This document shows, one piece after another, positions 10,960-22,815 of a stretch of 64,000 nt of DNA (within the stretch, counting starts at the first letter, position 1; each line of letters opens with the position of its first letter). Position numbers and translations under genes: made by a program. The notes under the pieces are model-generated. The model had not been told where the DNA came from and ran no database searches. It worked only from the letters and a program-made list of their open reading frames with translations. Source of the stretch: Sphaeramia orbicularis (Eukaryota > Chordata > Actinopteri > Kurtiformes > Apogonidae); the NCBI RefSeq assembly GCF_902148855.1, contig NC_043960.1:45704453-45768452 (forward strand), in the 5' to 3' direction.

Positions 10960-13900
10960 ATGGTTCAAAGAGTGGCAGTAATTGGTGCTGGGATTTCTGG
11001 TCTGACTAGTATTAAGTCCTGTCTGGATGAAGGTCTGGAGCCCACCTGCTTTGAGAGCAGTCATGACATTGGGGGTCTGTGGAGATTTAAGGTGAAAGTC
11101 ATTGTTACTACATATCATCAGCTCTAAATCTGATACCAGATATCTAAAAATTACCTATAGGTGGATTTAACCATATCCTTACTGAAACCAGACCTCTAAT
11201 GTTACATATTAACTTATATTAACTATCGCTGCAATAGCTTTAGATCAGTGTAATATGTCCTCATGCCTGAAGGACAGCACAGATGGATTTCCACTCACTC
11301 CCAAAATTGCATACACAGTATGTACCATATTTGCATATATAACTTTCCGTTAATGGTGTAAAAGTATTTATTTTATTCAGGTTTTAGGAAAGGGATAAAA
11401 GAATACAATTGACCAATAAGGAAACAAACTCCTTCACCTTGAATAACGACATTTACACAAGACTTGTTATTCTGCCATAATCACCACTAATTAATCTTAC
11501 TTAGCAGTGGCGATTTCTCATAGACTGCAAGGGAAGCCCGGCTTTCCCTAAAATTACGAAAATTAAACGGTATATGTTCGGTTGTGTTGACATTTCATTG
11601 ACTACAAATGTGTTAGAACACGTTCATCTCAAAGATGAGTTCGTTCAGAATCAGCTTTATCACAAACCAACGGACGCGATGTTGTTCACTTCTCATCCAT
11701 TCCCGTTGCGCTGTTTTCTCATACATCTCTGCTCAGTGCATTTGTCCGTAGACTGCGGGCGTCTATGGGCTTCAATGGGACTGAGTGGAACAGTTATTTT
11801 CATTGCGTCAAAACTGGACGGTAATTGGATAAATGCCACGATGTTGTCCCGCCCCCAGACGCCGGGCGTCTCTGGGGGTGAATGGAGCTGTGGGTGGAGC
11901 TCAGCCGGGCTGGACGCCAGAATCCCACGTGCTGATTGGAGGATCGGTCAAAAGGCTGAATCCCGTTTGATTGACAGCTAGTTTCAGATCTCCTCCTTCA
12001 CTGACACAGTTCAATTTAATACCGTCGCACATTCTGCTGTGAAATCAAGAGAGAAAGTACAACGAAATTAATCGTTCATTTCTTGCACTGTAAATAAAAC
12101 ACACTCATTGTACTTCCTTGTTTCAATTTAACATAATTTCAGTGTTTTCTTGTTTCAGTTACATAATTTAATCATTTCTTGTTTGCGTTTAATATCGTTT
12201 TGTAGATAGTTAAATCAGTCAAACTGTCGGCTAGGTCGGAGTGAAAGGAGCATCTCTTGTTTAAAAAGGCTGAAGTCTTACGCCCACAACACAATGGGCC
12301 AAGGCAATCTAAGCAGCCCAGCTCTGCTGGACATTCAGAGGACACTGGTTAAGTCCCTGGGAAAGACACCTACTTGGTATGATAAGGTCACTGAGCATTT
12401 TCTTAATTCTTTTTTTTTTTTAATTTTTTTTTTTTAATGTAAGCCGACAATGAGCTTCCCCTGTCTGAAAGACGAGCAGCCGCCACTGTTACTTAGTAAT
12501 AATTAAACTGGAGACAAACTGTTTCAAATTGTTTAGTCACCACCATAGTCCTTGTATATGTGGCCCAAAAATAATTAGAACAACATACCAAGTGAATAAC
12601 AAGAAATACTTGTCTAACATTTCATATTGCATTATTGTTCAGTTTCCACCTCTGTTCCATCTTCTGCCTGTAGGAGGAACCAGAGCCTGGGCGAGCCAAC
12701 ATCTATTTCTCAGTGATCCTCAACAGTTCCAAAGAGAGGATGGCCTTCAGTGACTTCCCCCCTCCAGCTGAGCTTCCTAATAACATGCACCACTCTGAGG
12801 TCCTGCAGTATCTTCGGCTCTACGCTCAGGCCTTCAATCTGCTACAGCACATATACTTTCAGGTAGGTGGTCTGTAAGTATGTCAGAGGTCTGCTGGTAA
12901 AAGCACATCCTGGCAAAAACAGATAACTTTTTTATTTCTGTTTATTAAAAAAAGAACATTATATCCATATTTATTTTTTCAGTGGGTGCTTTTTGTGAAT
13001 TTGAGGCCTTTTACATCTGTGTGCATATTAGGGATGCAACGGTACAGGTTATCCACGGTTCAGTACGTATTGCAGTTCTTGAGTCATGGTTCACGGTACA
13101 GTACGATACGGTACGGTACGGTACGGTTTGGACGCAGAAGCAAGCTGTGAGCCAAAGCATAGCTGGGAGCTGATGGAGAACCTTAAGGCTCATTTACATT
13201 CACTGTATGTACATAAATAGGTTTGTCTGTTTCTAACGTTGTCATGGTATTTGTCCGTTCCACAGGTGACTAAATTTTGTTATTTTTGTGTTAGAGCATT
13301 TAATTAATTGGTTGTAATCGGGGTGTGAAGGGGATTTTAAGCAACATAGTAAAAAATGCTCCAGGAAAACATCTCTCACCCCACCTTTAAGTTTTGAGCT
13401 TTCTCTAATAAGACATTAAACTGAGTGCACAAGCTTTGACAATGCAAGCTAAGTCATTTTGGAAGAAAGACTCACTTTTCAAAAGCTCATTATCAACTGA
13501 ACCACATCCTGAAGTGTAACAGGGAAAGCCTGGGATGTCATCTGTTTGCTACGCATCCTGAACTGTTCATGAGTAGTTAGCTTGAAGCCAAACGGCTGTT
13601 TCATTCATAGGCCACCGAAACAGTGTGAGTGAACATCATTATTCCCATTGTTCCTTGCTTTGTAGATTACTATACACATATTTTCGTTTCTTTCTCATGT
13701 GCACCAACGTAATGGGCCTCAAGAGTTTTTTTTTCAAGCGTGCTCTTCTAAGACTGAGTGAACTGGTGTTATTAGACTGTACATTCAAGTGCATTAGGCG
13801 CAGAAATAGTGTTTAGTGTAAGTTTAAATGGTAAATGTATATTGTAAGGTGTTTAATCTGGTTTTAGGGTTCCATCAGGCCAAGTTATAGTGTTTGTGGT

Positions 13901-15884
13901 TGCAAGGGTTTGGGGGATATTTTATATTCTTGCTAGCACTGTGTCAAAGGTAACAGGGTCTTACCAAGTTTACATCATTTCATATTAGCACACTTACATA
14001 CATTTTACACATGCATAAACACCCACACACAAATTTTATCTCATACATTCTTACATACTATTTCATGTGAGCATAAAGGTAAGATGAAGGTCACCTATTT
14101 ATTACATTTCATCAGACAAGTGGAATTGCATTTATTGTTGTTTTTTTTTGTTATATATAATTTCTGAAGATTTACATAGTGTATGTCAGCTACTGGTAGT
14201 ATTTCTTCAGTGGAGGCACCGCGAAAGTTTATTTAAATCATAGGCCTACTGTTCTAAGTGTAAAGAAAAATGGCCTAACTTTAAAGGTAGACAAGAACAC
14301 CAGTAAATTCACCATCACCAACTGGAAACCCAGGATCCTGTGTGTTTGAATGTGACTCTACTGTAAGCAATGCACTAAAAAGGGGTTACATGTGTCTGAT
14401 TTTGTGTCTCAGACCACTGTGACTGCTGTGAGTAAAGGCCCAGATCCAGCTGTGGAAGGCCAGTGGGTGGTGGAGACAGAGGGGAGAGATGGGCAAAGGC
14501 AGACTCATGTGTTTGATGCAGTGATGGTTTGTACTGGACACTTCACCAAACCACACCTGCCACTGCAAGACTTCCCAGGTATCTGGAACATTTCTACTAA
14601 TTTTGAGTTGCAGTTCAATTAAAAATGTATGGCATTATACAGGGTGTCTCAAAGATGCATGTAAGAAGGTTGGTTCTCCTGTCAGTGTCCTTGACTGTAC
14701 TGATGGTGATCTGAAAGCCCTCAGTGGCAGCCATGGTTACCCATAATAGGCTAATTGCTAATCCTAGGTTTTGTATGTGTTATAATGGGTAAAATGTACC
14801 GGCTGAATTTCCCTGCAGAGATGATAAAGTGAGTTAGCATTAACCTTAATATTTTAAAAGTGATCCACATTTTGTTTTTATGTTTTTTCAAATGTCATTC
14901 AAAAAATGTCATTTTGATGTGCAGAAGTGACTGAAACTCCCAGTTTTCTGTAGGAAACACAAACAACAAAACTTCTCCAAATTAAAGGAAAACAACAAAA
15001 AAGCCTTTAAAATCAATAAGTCTAATAAAAAAAATTTTTTTAAAAATCAAAATGACAAAAAAATATGTTTAGCTAGACTTATCCAACATTACACCACAGA
15101 GAATGAAACGTCCTCTGGACCATTTTGCATGTGTGTCAGAAAGTGGGGGTAGTTTCAATATTGACCACCACCTGAGGAATTTTGCCAAAGGAAATAGTTA
15201 CAATATAATTAATCCATTTTAAAGGGGCTATATGCCACATTTCTACTTTGAATATTTTTTTAAATGACCTAAACATATCATTATTATTATTATTGTTTAG
15301 AATAAAGAGCTCTGAAATTATGGAAAAGATGCCAATGTACTGGGTTATAGAGATATGGTCACATTGATTTATGTGACCACTAGAGGGAGTAGTGAGTCAC
15401 TCTGCAGATCTCCCAGGGCAAGGAAACTAACACCATGGATTAGAGTGACCAGATGGGATGAGAACCACAAAGAAACAACTTTTAGAATCAAAGAAAATAA
15501 CCAAGTGATAAAAGCTGGAAGCACTATTTTAATGTTCACCACTGGACACAGTTCTAATTGAAAAACTTTTCTTTTTTTTTCTACATAGGTGAGTTTGAAT
15601 ATGAGGCTTATGAAGGGTTAATGCTGCTATTGACAACACAAACTGTACAGAAAACCAAGGTGAGACCAAGGTTTTACTGGGGCTGTTTTCAGTCTAAATG
15701 CAGAGCTAAGCTAACAGAGCTATAATGTAAACTATTGGCTGATACAGAACTGTAGAAGGAAATGACATGTGAGTGGCACATCTTGACCTTGATATGGTTC
15801 TGTGGACAGGACTCATCAGTTAGGGTGCAGAATAAATACCTGACAGTGACACAGACAAAAAGCAAGGAAAGGAAATTATATATG

Positions 15885-15953
<69 letters not shown>

Positions 15954-18900
15954 CATCTCTGACCGTCTGTATGGAACTATCTGATACACTGTTATACATT
16001 TCCATGTCCTTTATGTCCAGGTATTGAGACTTTTGAAGGCAGGTATTTCCACACCTGGGAATACTGCAATGCTGAGGGTCTGCAGAGGAAAAGAGTGGTG
16101 GTGATTGGTGTTGGGGGTTCTGGGGGGGATATTGCTGTGGATATAAGCAGAGTGGCTGAGAAGGTACAAAACAAAGCAAAATATTTACATGTTGAATGTC
16201 TGCACACAGTGCACTAGTCATTAAAAGAATATAAATGCTGAAAATGCAAAAGATGGGCAGAATTAATTATACTAGAATGTGATCTTTTTTTGTGTTCTTC
16301 AGGTATACCTTAGCAGCAGGAGTGGAGCGTGGGTCGTCAGCCGTGTAGGACAAGGGGGGATCCCAGTGGACATGTTAGGAAATTCCCGAATGGATATGAT
16401 GCTGCAGAAGTTCTTTCCCTCATGGAGTGTCAGAACAGCAGAGAAGAAACTGAATGATGTTTTTGATCATAGACTATACGGCCTGAAGCCAGACCACAGG
16501 TAACCAACTATACTTAAGTCCGAAACACCTACATGAAGTGTTTAACCATTCAGGGGATAGTCTGGTGATATACAGTACTGTACAAAAGTTCCAGGCCAAC
16601 ATTAGGTTTGTTGGTTTAGTAAAGTTCTAAAAATCACACATATTTATTTTTCAGTTTCTGTTTTAAGATCCATTCTGGATATATGTGAAGTACAACAGCA
16701 AAAACAAAAAGTAAAGTTTCACAGAAAAAACAGCTTCTATAAATTAAAGTGGTGGTATTTAGTGTGACCTCCCTTTTTGTTCAAAATGAGATTTATTACA
16801 TTAATTTCTGATATTTTATACCAGGTTTCAACATATGTCACATGTCACTAACTGTTTCTGCTGCTTCTTACCGTAGGGTCAGAGGTCACACAAAATAGTG
16901 ACTTTAACATTTACAGTCCATTTAGTTCCTTTTTTTTTTCAATTAAGGCTGTGCAGATACTTCCTGTCTTTTCTTGTTGTATCTGAAGAAAGAGAATGAG
17001 TAATAAATATGTATGTTCATTTCAACCCTGCAAAAACAACAAAGCTAAAGGTGGCCTCAGACTTTTGCACAGTGTTGTAACTGTATGAAGAGTGGATCTT
17101 GGCTGAAATACTAGCCTGAGTATATCAGGCAGTTATTTTGGGAAATCTTGTTACAAATAAAACAAAGAAATGGTATTATAGGTATTTAATGTTAATTTGT
17201 CAAGTCAAAAATGTATTTATTTATTTATACTATTTATGTATTCATGTTTTATTCCTATTCCTGCATTGATGGTTCATATAAACAACTTCAGGCTTTCTGT
17301 TTGTAGTATTTTTGCGCAGAATGCTGTTGTGAGTGATGAGCTCCCAGGTCGAATAATCTCAGGTCGCGTTCAGGTCAAACCAAATGTCAAAGAGATCTGT
17401 GGTTCCAGTGTCATCTTTGTCGATGGCAGCATCATAGACAAGGTAACTATATGCCATTAGAAGTACTTATGTTTCTTGACTGCATCTTAAAAAAAATCAC
17501 ATCTGCATAACTCGTCCTAAGGAGTACTGTACTTTTTTGATCATCGTAAAATTTGAAGAAATTTTCTAATTTGAAAATACAGTATACATGTGCCAAACAG
17601 GTGGATGTAGTGGTGTTTGCCACAGGGTACAACTACAGCTTCCCCTTCTTGCCCCCAGCATTGCAGTCTAAATCTGGGTACAGGCTGCGTCTATACAAGC
17701 ATGTGTTTCCTCCTGGATTGACTCGGCCCACGCTGGCTGTGGTGGGCTTTGTTCACGGTCTCGGATCTCTCACCCCACTGGCTGAGATGCAGGCCCGCTG
17801 GGCTACAAGAGTGTTTAAAGGTGAGTGTCTTATTTCACACTTAATGGTGGGGTGCAAGATGTTTTCCTGGAGCATTTCTTACTATATTGCTTAAAATCCC
17901 CTTCACACCCCGATTACAACCAATCTATTAAATACTCTAACACAAAAAGAAAAAAATTTAGTAACCTGTGGAATGGACAGGACTGAAAAAACACCATCTA
18001 ATCATTTTTGAGCACCCAATCAAAATGATTGAATGGTGATATGTCCATCAAACTCAACTGCCATTTGTCCCTCCCCCCTCTGCATGTACCCCTCTTGGTG
18101 CATGAATTGTGCATTCTCAGAGGCTTGGAGCACTTGTACAGGAAATGAAGCCAGAGCTAGAGCTTGGCTATATTAGGATGGAAAGTTCACTGGCAAACTG
18201 TTTTGTCACTAACAAAAATCACTAGTAAGTGTAACGTTAGTCAGATAGGTATGAACTGGGGCTGTTCTGTAAGAGCGGAGGCGTTGGAGGAGACTGAATG
18301 AGGTATGCATGGATCTGGGCCGCCAGAGCCGGGCAAATTGTTCCTGTGCAGCGCTCGTGAACCCTCGAGAATCAGCATTACCCATGCCAGTACTCTGGAG
18401 GCGTGGCTTCTGAAGAAAGGGGTTTGGACTTTTGAATTGAGTATTTTGAAATGTAATGTAGCTTGCTCCAACTGTTTTTCTAAGATCTCATACCCCACCT
18501 TTAATGTGTTTTTTTCTCACTGGCTCATTATTTAATAATAGCTTAGGGTCAGGCCCACAGAATGATTGCATGGCGTTTCATAGGCTGCATGGAAATGATG
18601 TCTCATTCTCCCGGAACCATTCCGTCACAAGCCTGATGATCCTGATCAATCCTGGCATTGTCCAATCTTATTGACGTTAAAGACATGAGAGGCTACTTAC
18701 TGCATCAGTTAGAGTTAAATAAACAGCCTGGGAAAAAAACTAACTGCCTGGATTTAACTGAGCAAATAGTTCAGATCCTTCCATGGGTAAGTACTGCAGT
18801 GGTTCATAATGGTTCAGCTGTAACAGGTTATTCAATTCTAACTGATGCAGTAAGTAGCACTCGGAGAACGCAGACTTCCACCAAGGCAGATCAGTCCCCC

Positions 18901-21156
18901 CCCCCCCCCCCCCCCCGATCACCACCAAAATTGAATCATTTGTTCCTTGTGCCAGAATCAACATTTCCTGAAAATTTCACCTAAATCTGTCCATAACTTT
19001 TGGAGTTATCTTGCTAACAGACAAACAGACAGACAGACAGACAAACCTTGATGAAAACATAACCTCTGCCGTCACACTTGGTGGAGGTAATTAAGCAGGA
19101 ATTAAAGCAGGTTGTAGAAATCCACTTGATTTTTGCCAAAGGAATATAAAGATAGCTTTGCAGCAATGTCCAAATACACAAATAAATGTACCAAGGACTA
19201 ATAAAAGTGGGTTTAGCAAAATATGACCCCTTTAAATCAGGCAGGTAGTGAGATCAGACTGCAGGCACAAAAGCAGCACAATTTGTAGCACTATTAGCCA
19301 AATCAATTCTTTGTGAATTTAATGTACAGTTCATAGCCTAATGTGGAGATTTTTCTGTGAAAAAACATATTTATTTACATTTAAAGATGCGGGAGACTTT
19401 CGTGACAAATTTTTCATCAAATCTGTAAAACCTCAGTCATATCCTCAGTATCATGAATCTGTAAGTCTTTCTGTGATTACTCAACTGAATCTGTTGCATT
19501 ACGGTGAACAATGTCGAAGTGCCATCCACCATAAACAAACCATGTGTTTACAAACAGAGCTGGGAGGTAACTTGGGCATCTCTGGAATATTGTCACGATG
19601 TGCATTGTGGGAAAGGGAGGTTCGCGCAGCTGCCTGACTGGCAGTGGCAGCACAACAATATAATATTATATGGATGAAACAAACACAACACAGAAACGGC
19701 TGAAACGCGGAAACGGCTGGAGGAATATGCATAGAGGGAGCTCCTGCCATTTCCGCGTCGTGTCTGTTCCAGCTGCCACTTTTAGGTGGGTGTGGCTACC
19801 CAAAACGCACGTCGTGACACAATTCTGAAGATGCCCAAGTTACCTCCAGGCTCTGTTTGTAAACACATGGTTTGTTTATGGTGGACAGCACTTAGAAATT
19901 GTTCACCGTAATGCAAGAGATTCAGGTGAGTAATCACAAAAAGACTTACAGATTCATGATACTGAGGCTGTGACTGGGGTTTGACAGATACGATGAAAAA
20001 TTGGTCACGAAAGTCTCCCGCACCTTTAACATATTATACATCAAAAACTTATTTGCTTGTCATGCTTGTGAATACACAGAACCTGATTCATAATAAATAT
20101 ATTGCATTAATATCACATTCAACTTTTCACTTTTTGCACAGTGAAGAGATTGAGTTATAGAATCTCTCCAAGTACGTGACAATCCAGTTGACCTTTCCCT
20201 TAATTTTTTCTGTCTGCTCCTCTTGAATTTTTTACAGGATTAACATCATTACCCTCAGAGAAAAACATGATGGAAGAAATTGAAAAGGACACAGAATTAA
20301 TGCATCAGAGGTAAGTCAGGTCAATTTGAAGGTTATCACTTATTTTTTCATTTACTAGAGATGTTAATAAAGGATGCAGATGAAAATGCCTCCTTATGCA
20401 GTTTTATAGACTTAATACAACCACACAGAGCAATAATATGTGGAAATTATTAGTTGTTTTTTTTTTTTTTTTTGTCGAGCAGTCTCTAAAAATTCTACCT
20501 ACTCACCAACTTTGTTTAGAGTTGAACCAGAAAAATGTTTAGGGGGTAAAATGTTAGGACCTAGGAAATGTAAATCTTCACAGCTGTCAATAATTACATT
20601 TAGATTAAGGTGAACACTTTAATCTACCTACAAGAAGCATTTCTCTGCTGTAAACGTTATTAATTTCTTTCAACAAGTTCAGCGTAGTCTTACTATAATG
20701 GTATATATTACTGAAGGTTGTTTTGATTGTCGCAACTGTTCATTTCATTCTCTTTTTATTTCTAGGTTTGTCCTCTCTGAGCGCAACCCCATCCAAGTGG
20801 ACTATATTCCTTACCTGGACTCTCTGGCAGACCTGGTGGGGGTTCGACCAAACTTACCATGGCTTTTTCTGAAAGACCCCAGACTGGCTCTGCAGGTTTT
20901 CATGGGTCCCTGCACTGCTTATCAGTACCGTCTGACTGGACCGGGCCAGTGGGCTGGAGCCCGTCAGGCCATATTGACCCAGTGGGAGCGAGTGCTTCAG
21001 CCTTTCAGAACCAGAGTGATACCAGAACCAGAAAATAGACTGACATCTAAACTAAGGATCATGTTAGTTTTCTCAGGTACTTCCCTGCTGTGTCTCATCC
21101 TTTGCAAGAAAAAGTGTCTCTGCTCTGTTTTTTCCTTTCTCTTAGTCCCTAAATAA
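10960..21156 (+). CDS. Flavin-containing monooxygenase gene B (FMO5-like), complete
   Basis: FAD/NADPH-dependent monooxygenase of the ER membrane, 548 aa from nine coding exons: 10960-11091, 12674-12862, 14413-14578, 16021-16163, 16303-16499, 17307-17442, 17601-17820, 20238-20310 and 20766-21156. All introns are GT-AG and all phases join in frame. Visible motifs are [11 protein letters not shown] (FAD site, residue 5 on), [11 protein letters not shown] (the FMO-identifying FxGxxxHxxxY/F), [14 protein letters not shown] (NADPH site), VFATGYNY (FATGY), and a hydrophobic C-terminal tail ([18 protein letters not shown]) as membrane anchor. The canonical 356-nt FMO exon is split here by a 158-bp phase-0 intron (136 + 220 nt). 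The second glycine-rich motif has Gly where most FMOs have Asn (GxGNSG). The start ATG follows the acceptor by one base. Length and exon sizes fit vertebrate FMO1-5. The exact orthology group cannot be set by eye. Confidence 0.93.
11505..12488. mobile_element. Non-autonomous hAT-type element in an FMO gene B intron
   Basis: The 984-bp segment begins CAGTGGCGATTTC and ends GCCGCCACTG, with the 8-bp direct repeat TTACTTAG on both sides (11497-11504 and 12489-12496). The ends are short inverted repeats (CAGTGGCG / CGCCACTG). ORFs inside (for example 11574-11981) have no recognisable domain. The 8-bp duplication supports the hAT class. Confidence 0.85.
13028..13165. mobile_element. hAT-like terminal fragment
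   Basis: The sequence TTAGGGATGCAACGGTACAG followed by GGTACGGTACGG tandem units is the typical beginning of a fish hAT element family (TAGGG.TG.AACGGTAC). The other terminus was not found, so this is a remnant in an intron of FMO gene B. Confidence 0.5.
13250..13386 (-). mobile_element. Truncated copy of the TTAA element at 17845-18500
   Basis: Inverted relative to 17845-17985: both contain GGTTGTAATCGGGGTGTGAA and GGGGATTTTAAGCAA and end at CACCCCACCT|TTAA. The far end is missing here. The two copies sit in two introns of the same gene. Confidence 0.75.
15876..15949. repeat. (TA)n microsatellite in FMO gene B intron
   Basis: Almost pure TA repeat ending about 70 bp upstream of the acceptor of the exon at 16021. 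Length variation here could affect branch-point spacing, but that is speculation. Confidence 0.95.
17845..18500. mobile_element. TTAA-flanked non-autonomous element (piggyBac-type target)
   Basis: 656 bp between TTAA (17841-17844) and TTAA (18501-18504). The left end is TGGTGGGGTGCAAGAT and the right end ATCTCATACCCCACCT, imperfect inverted repeats of AGGTGGGGT. No transposase frame is present. TTAA target duplication is the hallmark of the piggyBac superfamily; assignment rests on that alone. Confidence 0.7.
18890..19090 (+). repeat. Interspersed repeat 3' part with poly-C and (CAGA)n
   Basis: After a C-run at 18897-18916 come AATTTCACCTAAATCTGTCC, TTTTGGAGTTATCTTGCTAA, a (CAGA)n run and CATAACCTCTGCCGTCACAC. 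These phrases are common in fish interspersed repeats (SINE/LINE tails). The family is not resolved. Confidence 0.4.
19104..19231 (-). mobile_element. Fragment of the TTAA element family present at 35356
   Basis: Reverse complement of 35356-35525: shared blocks include GGGGTCATATTTTGC, ACATTTATTTGTGTATTTGG and GTGGATTTCTACAACC. The end at 19231 abuts TTAA (19232-19235). Confidence 0.7.
19385..20025. mobile_element. TTAA-flanked foldback element with about 220-bp arms
   Basis: 641 bp between TTAA (19381-19384) and TTAA (20026-20029). The left arm starts AGATGCGGGAGACTTTCGTG and the right arm is its near-identical inverse (AGGTGCGGGAGACTTTCGTG in reverse complement). The arms extend about 220 bp each (19385-19603 and 19807-20025), about 90% alike by eye, around a roughly 200-bp loop. 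A transcript of this intron of FMO gene B could form a long hairpin. No coding sequence is present. Confidence 0.85.
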
Positions 21157-21382
21157 TGTCAAAAGGATCACAGAGGCTGCAGCGAAGCAGAACACCAGAG
21201 TGGTACCAGAACCAGTTTCTGCCAGGTTCAACCATATTCAGAGACTTTAGATTGTTCATGTGCATAATGTACCCAAACATGGAAATAGTTGCTAAAAAAT
21301 GACTGTAAAAATGCAAATGTACTTTGACTGAATTTTGCAGTAACAACCACAGTGTTGAGCTGCAGTTGGCATGGTGTAAAGC

Positions 21383-21388
21383 AATAAA
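21383..21388 (+). promoter_or_regulatory. Polyadenylation signal of FMO gene B
   Basis: AATAAA lies 227 bp after the stop codon, followed by a GT-rich stretch (TGTTGTCCTG, then GCTGTGTTTT) suited to cleavage. Confidence 0.6.
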
Positions 21389-21950
21389 ACATGTTGTCCT
21401 GGGATAAACCACAGAGTCGCTGTGTTTTTATTATTTTTTATCTCTAATTACAGCTGCAAGTCATAACCCTTGACTTCATAAACAAACAATGGCATCTGGA
21501 GTTGTGTGCAAGATACAGACAAGAGGCTTACATCAATGTTTCGACCGACTACTCACTGATAGAATATTGGTGTTTACTTGAAAAAAGAAAAAATAGACGG
21601 GAAAAATTAACTGTAGACTTAATTGATCTACAGTTTGTTTTTACTCCTGAAGGACATGGATACTCAGCTAAATAATTATATCCCCAAAATCGAGTTTCAG
21701 GGATATAATGGTTTTACTCCAAACGCCGCCGACACGCCAGATCCGCCACCGCCTGATATCCTTTTGTTTAACATGATAACTAGAATAGATTTGGTTGGAT
21801 TTCTTATCCCATGATACCTGTTACAGCCAGCTTGTTTAGGCCACAACAGCACATAGAAGACCACACGGCTGACTTACCTTCAAAAATGATTATTTTTTAT
21901 TTAAAGACAAGGGGCCAAACCGTGGCTGACAGTGGTGAAGATTCACAGCC
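21389..21950. other. Intergenic, downstream of FMO gene B
   Basis: No gene or element recognised. Confidence 0.3.
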
Positions 21951-21951
21951 C

Positions 21952-21952
<1 letters not shown>

Positions 21953-21998
<46 letters not shown>
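21953..21998. repeat. (GA)n microsatellite
   Basis: Pure GA dinucleotide repeat. Confidence 0.95.
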
Positions 21999-22259
21999 AG
22001 GCAGAGGAAGCCTGGCTTCTATGCCTTTGTTGGCAATCTTGAGTCAGCCACACCTCCAAGTCAACAGACCATATACTCCACGATAGCACCATATGGAGCC
22101 AATTCTCTGGAACAGACAAAACAAACAGTACCAGGCAAACAACTGGTCAGGGCCATCACATAACCAACACAGTGGACCCCTAGTGGAAGAACCCTATCGA
22201 TTTCAGCTTCTCTGAGTATTATAAGTCATCCAAATGGGGGTACTTTAATTGAAAATCAG

Positions 22260-22815
22260 TTTTTTTGGACATAATAGGCCGATTGAGATCAAGTTTGGTT
22301 CATATTGATCACCTTACAAACATCCATTTTCTGTCTACCATCCAGAGTTCATATGGGGTCATTTTCATTCACTAGGTGGAGTTTTGTGGGAAAAATTGGT
22401 TGTCTGACCATTATTCTGCCATTATCAGGTTGATGTAGCTCAAACTGAGTTCTTATCGATTGTCTAACAATTCTCTTTCTTCGTGCCACTACCTTGAGTT
22501 TACATGATGTCATATTTTGACACCAGGTGGTGCGTTTTTTCCAAATGGTTGGGGGAGCTTCAGTCAAAAAATCTGTTTTTTGGACATTATTAAGGAAATA
22601 GCTGTCCAGTCAAGCTCAAACTTGGTTCATATTGATCATCCAACAAATAACAAATACATTTTCTGACATTATTCAGCAAATAATTTTCTGACATTATTCA
22701 GGCCATTCATGTGAACATGATAACTTATCACCATTAACAGACAAAGTAGGCCAGTCAAGCTCAAATGTGGTTCATATCATGATCCAAAAATATCTATCTT
22801 TTTCTTATTACTCAA
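22260..22815. repeat. Degenerate tandem repeat, about 150-bp period
   Basis: The phrase CAAGCTCAAACTTGGTTCAT recurs with changes (AGATCAAGTTTGGTTCAT at about 22286, CAAGCTCAAACTTGGTTC at about 22609, CAAGCTCAAATGTGGTTC at about 22755). Each copy is followed by an ATTGATC/ATGATC and ATCCATTTTCTG-like block. This suggests three or four diverged units. Confidence 0.5.

Noticed and set aside
11574-11981. 135-residue ORF
   Set aside because: Lies wholly within the non-autonomous hAT element and has no domain.
15586-15662. Possible extra FMO gene B exon ([12 protein letters not shown]-like frame)
   Set aside because: Adding it would disrupt the canonical 166/143-nt exon junction and no FMO homology is visible.
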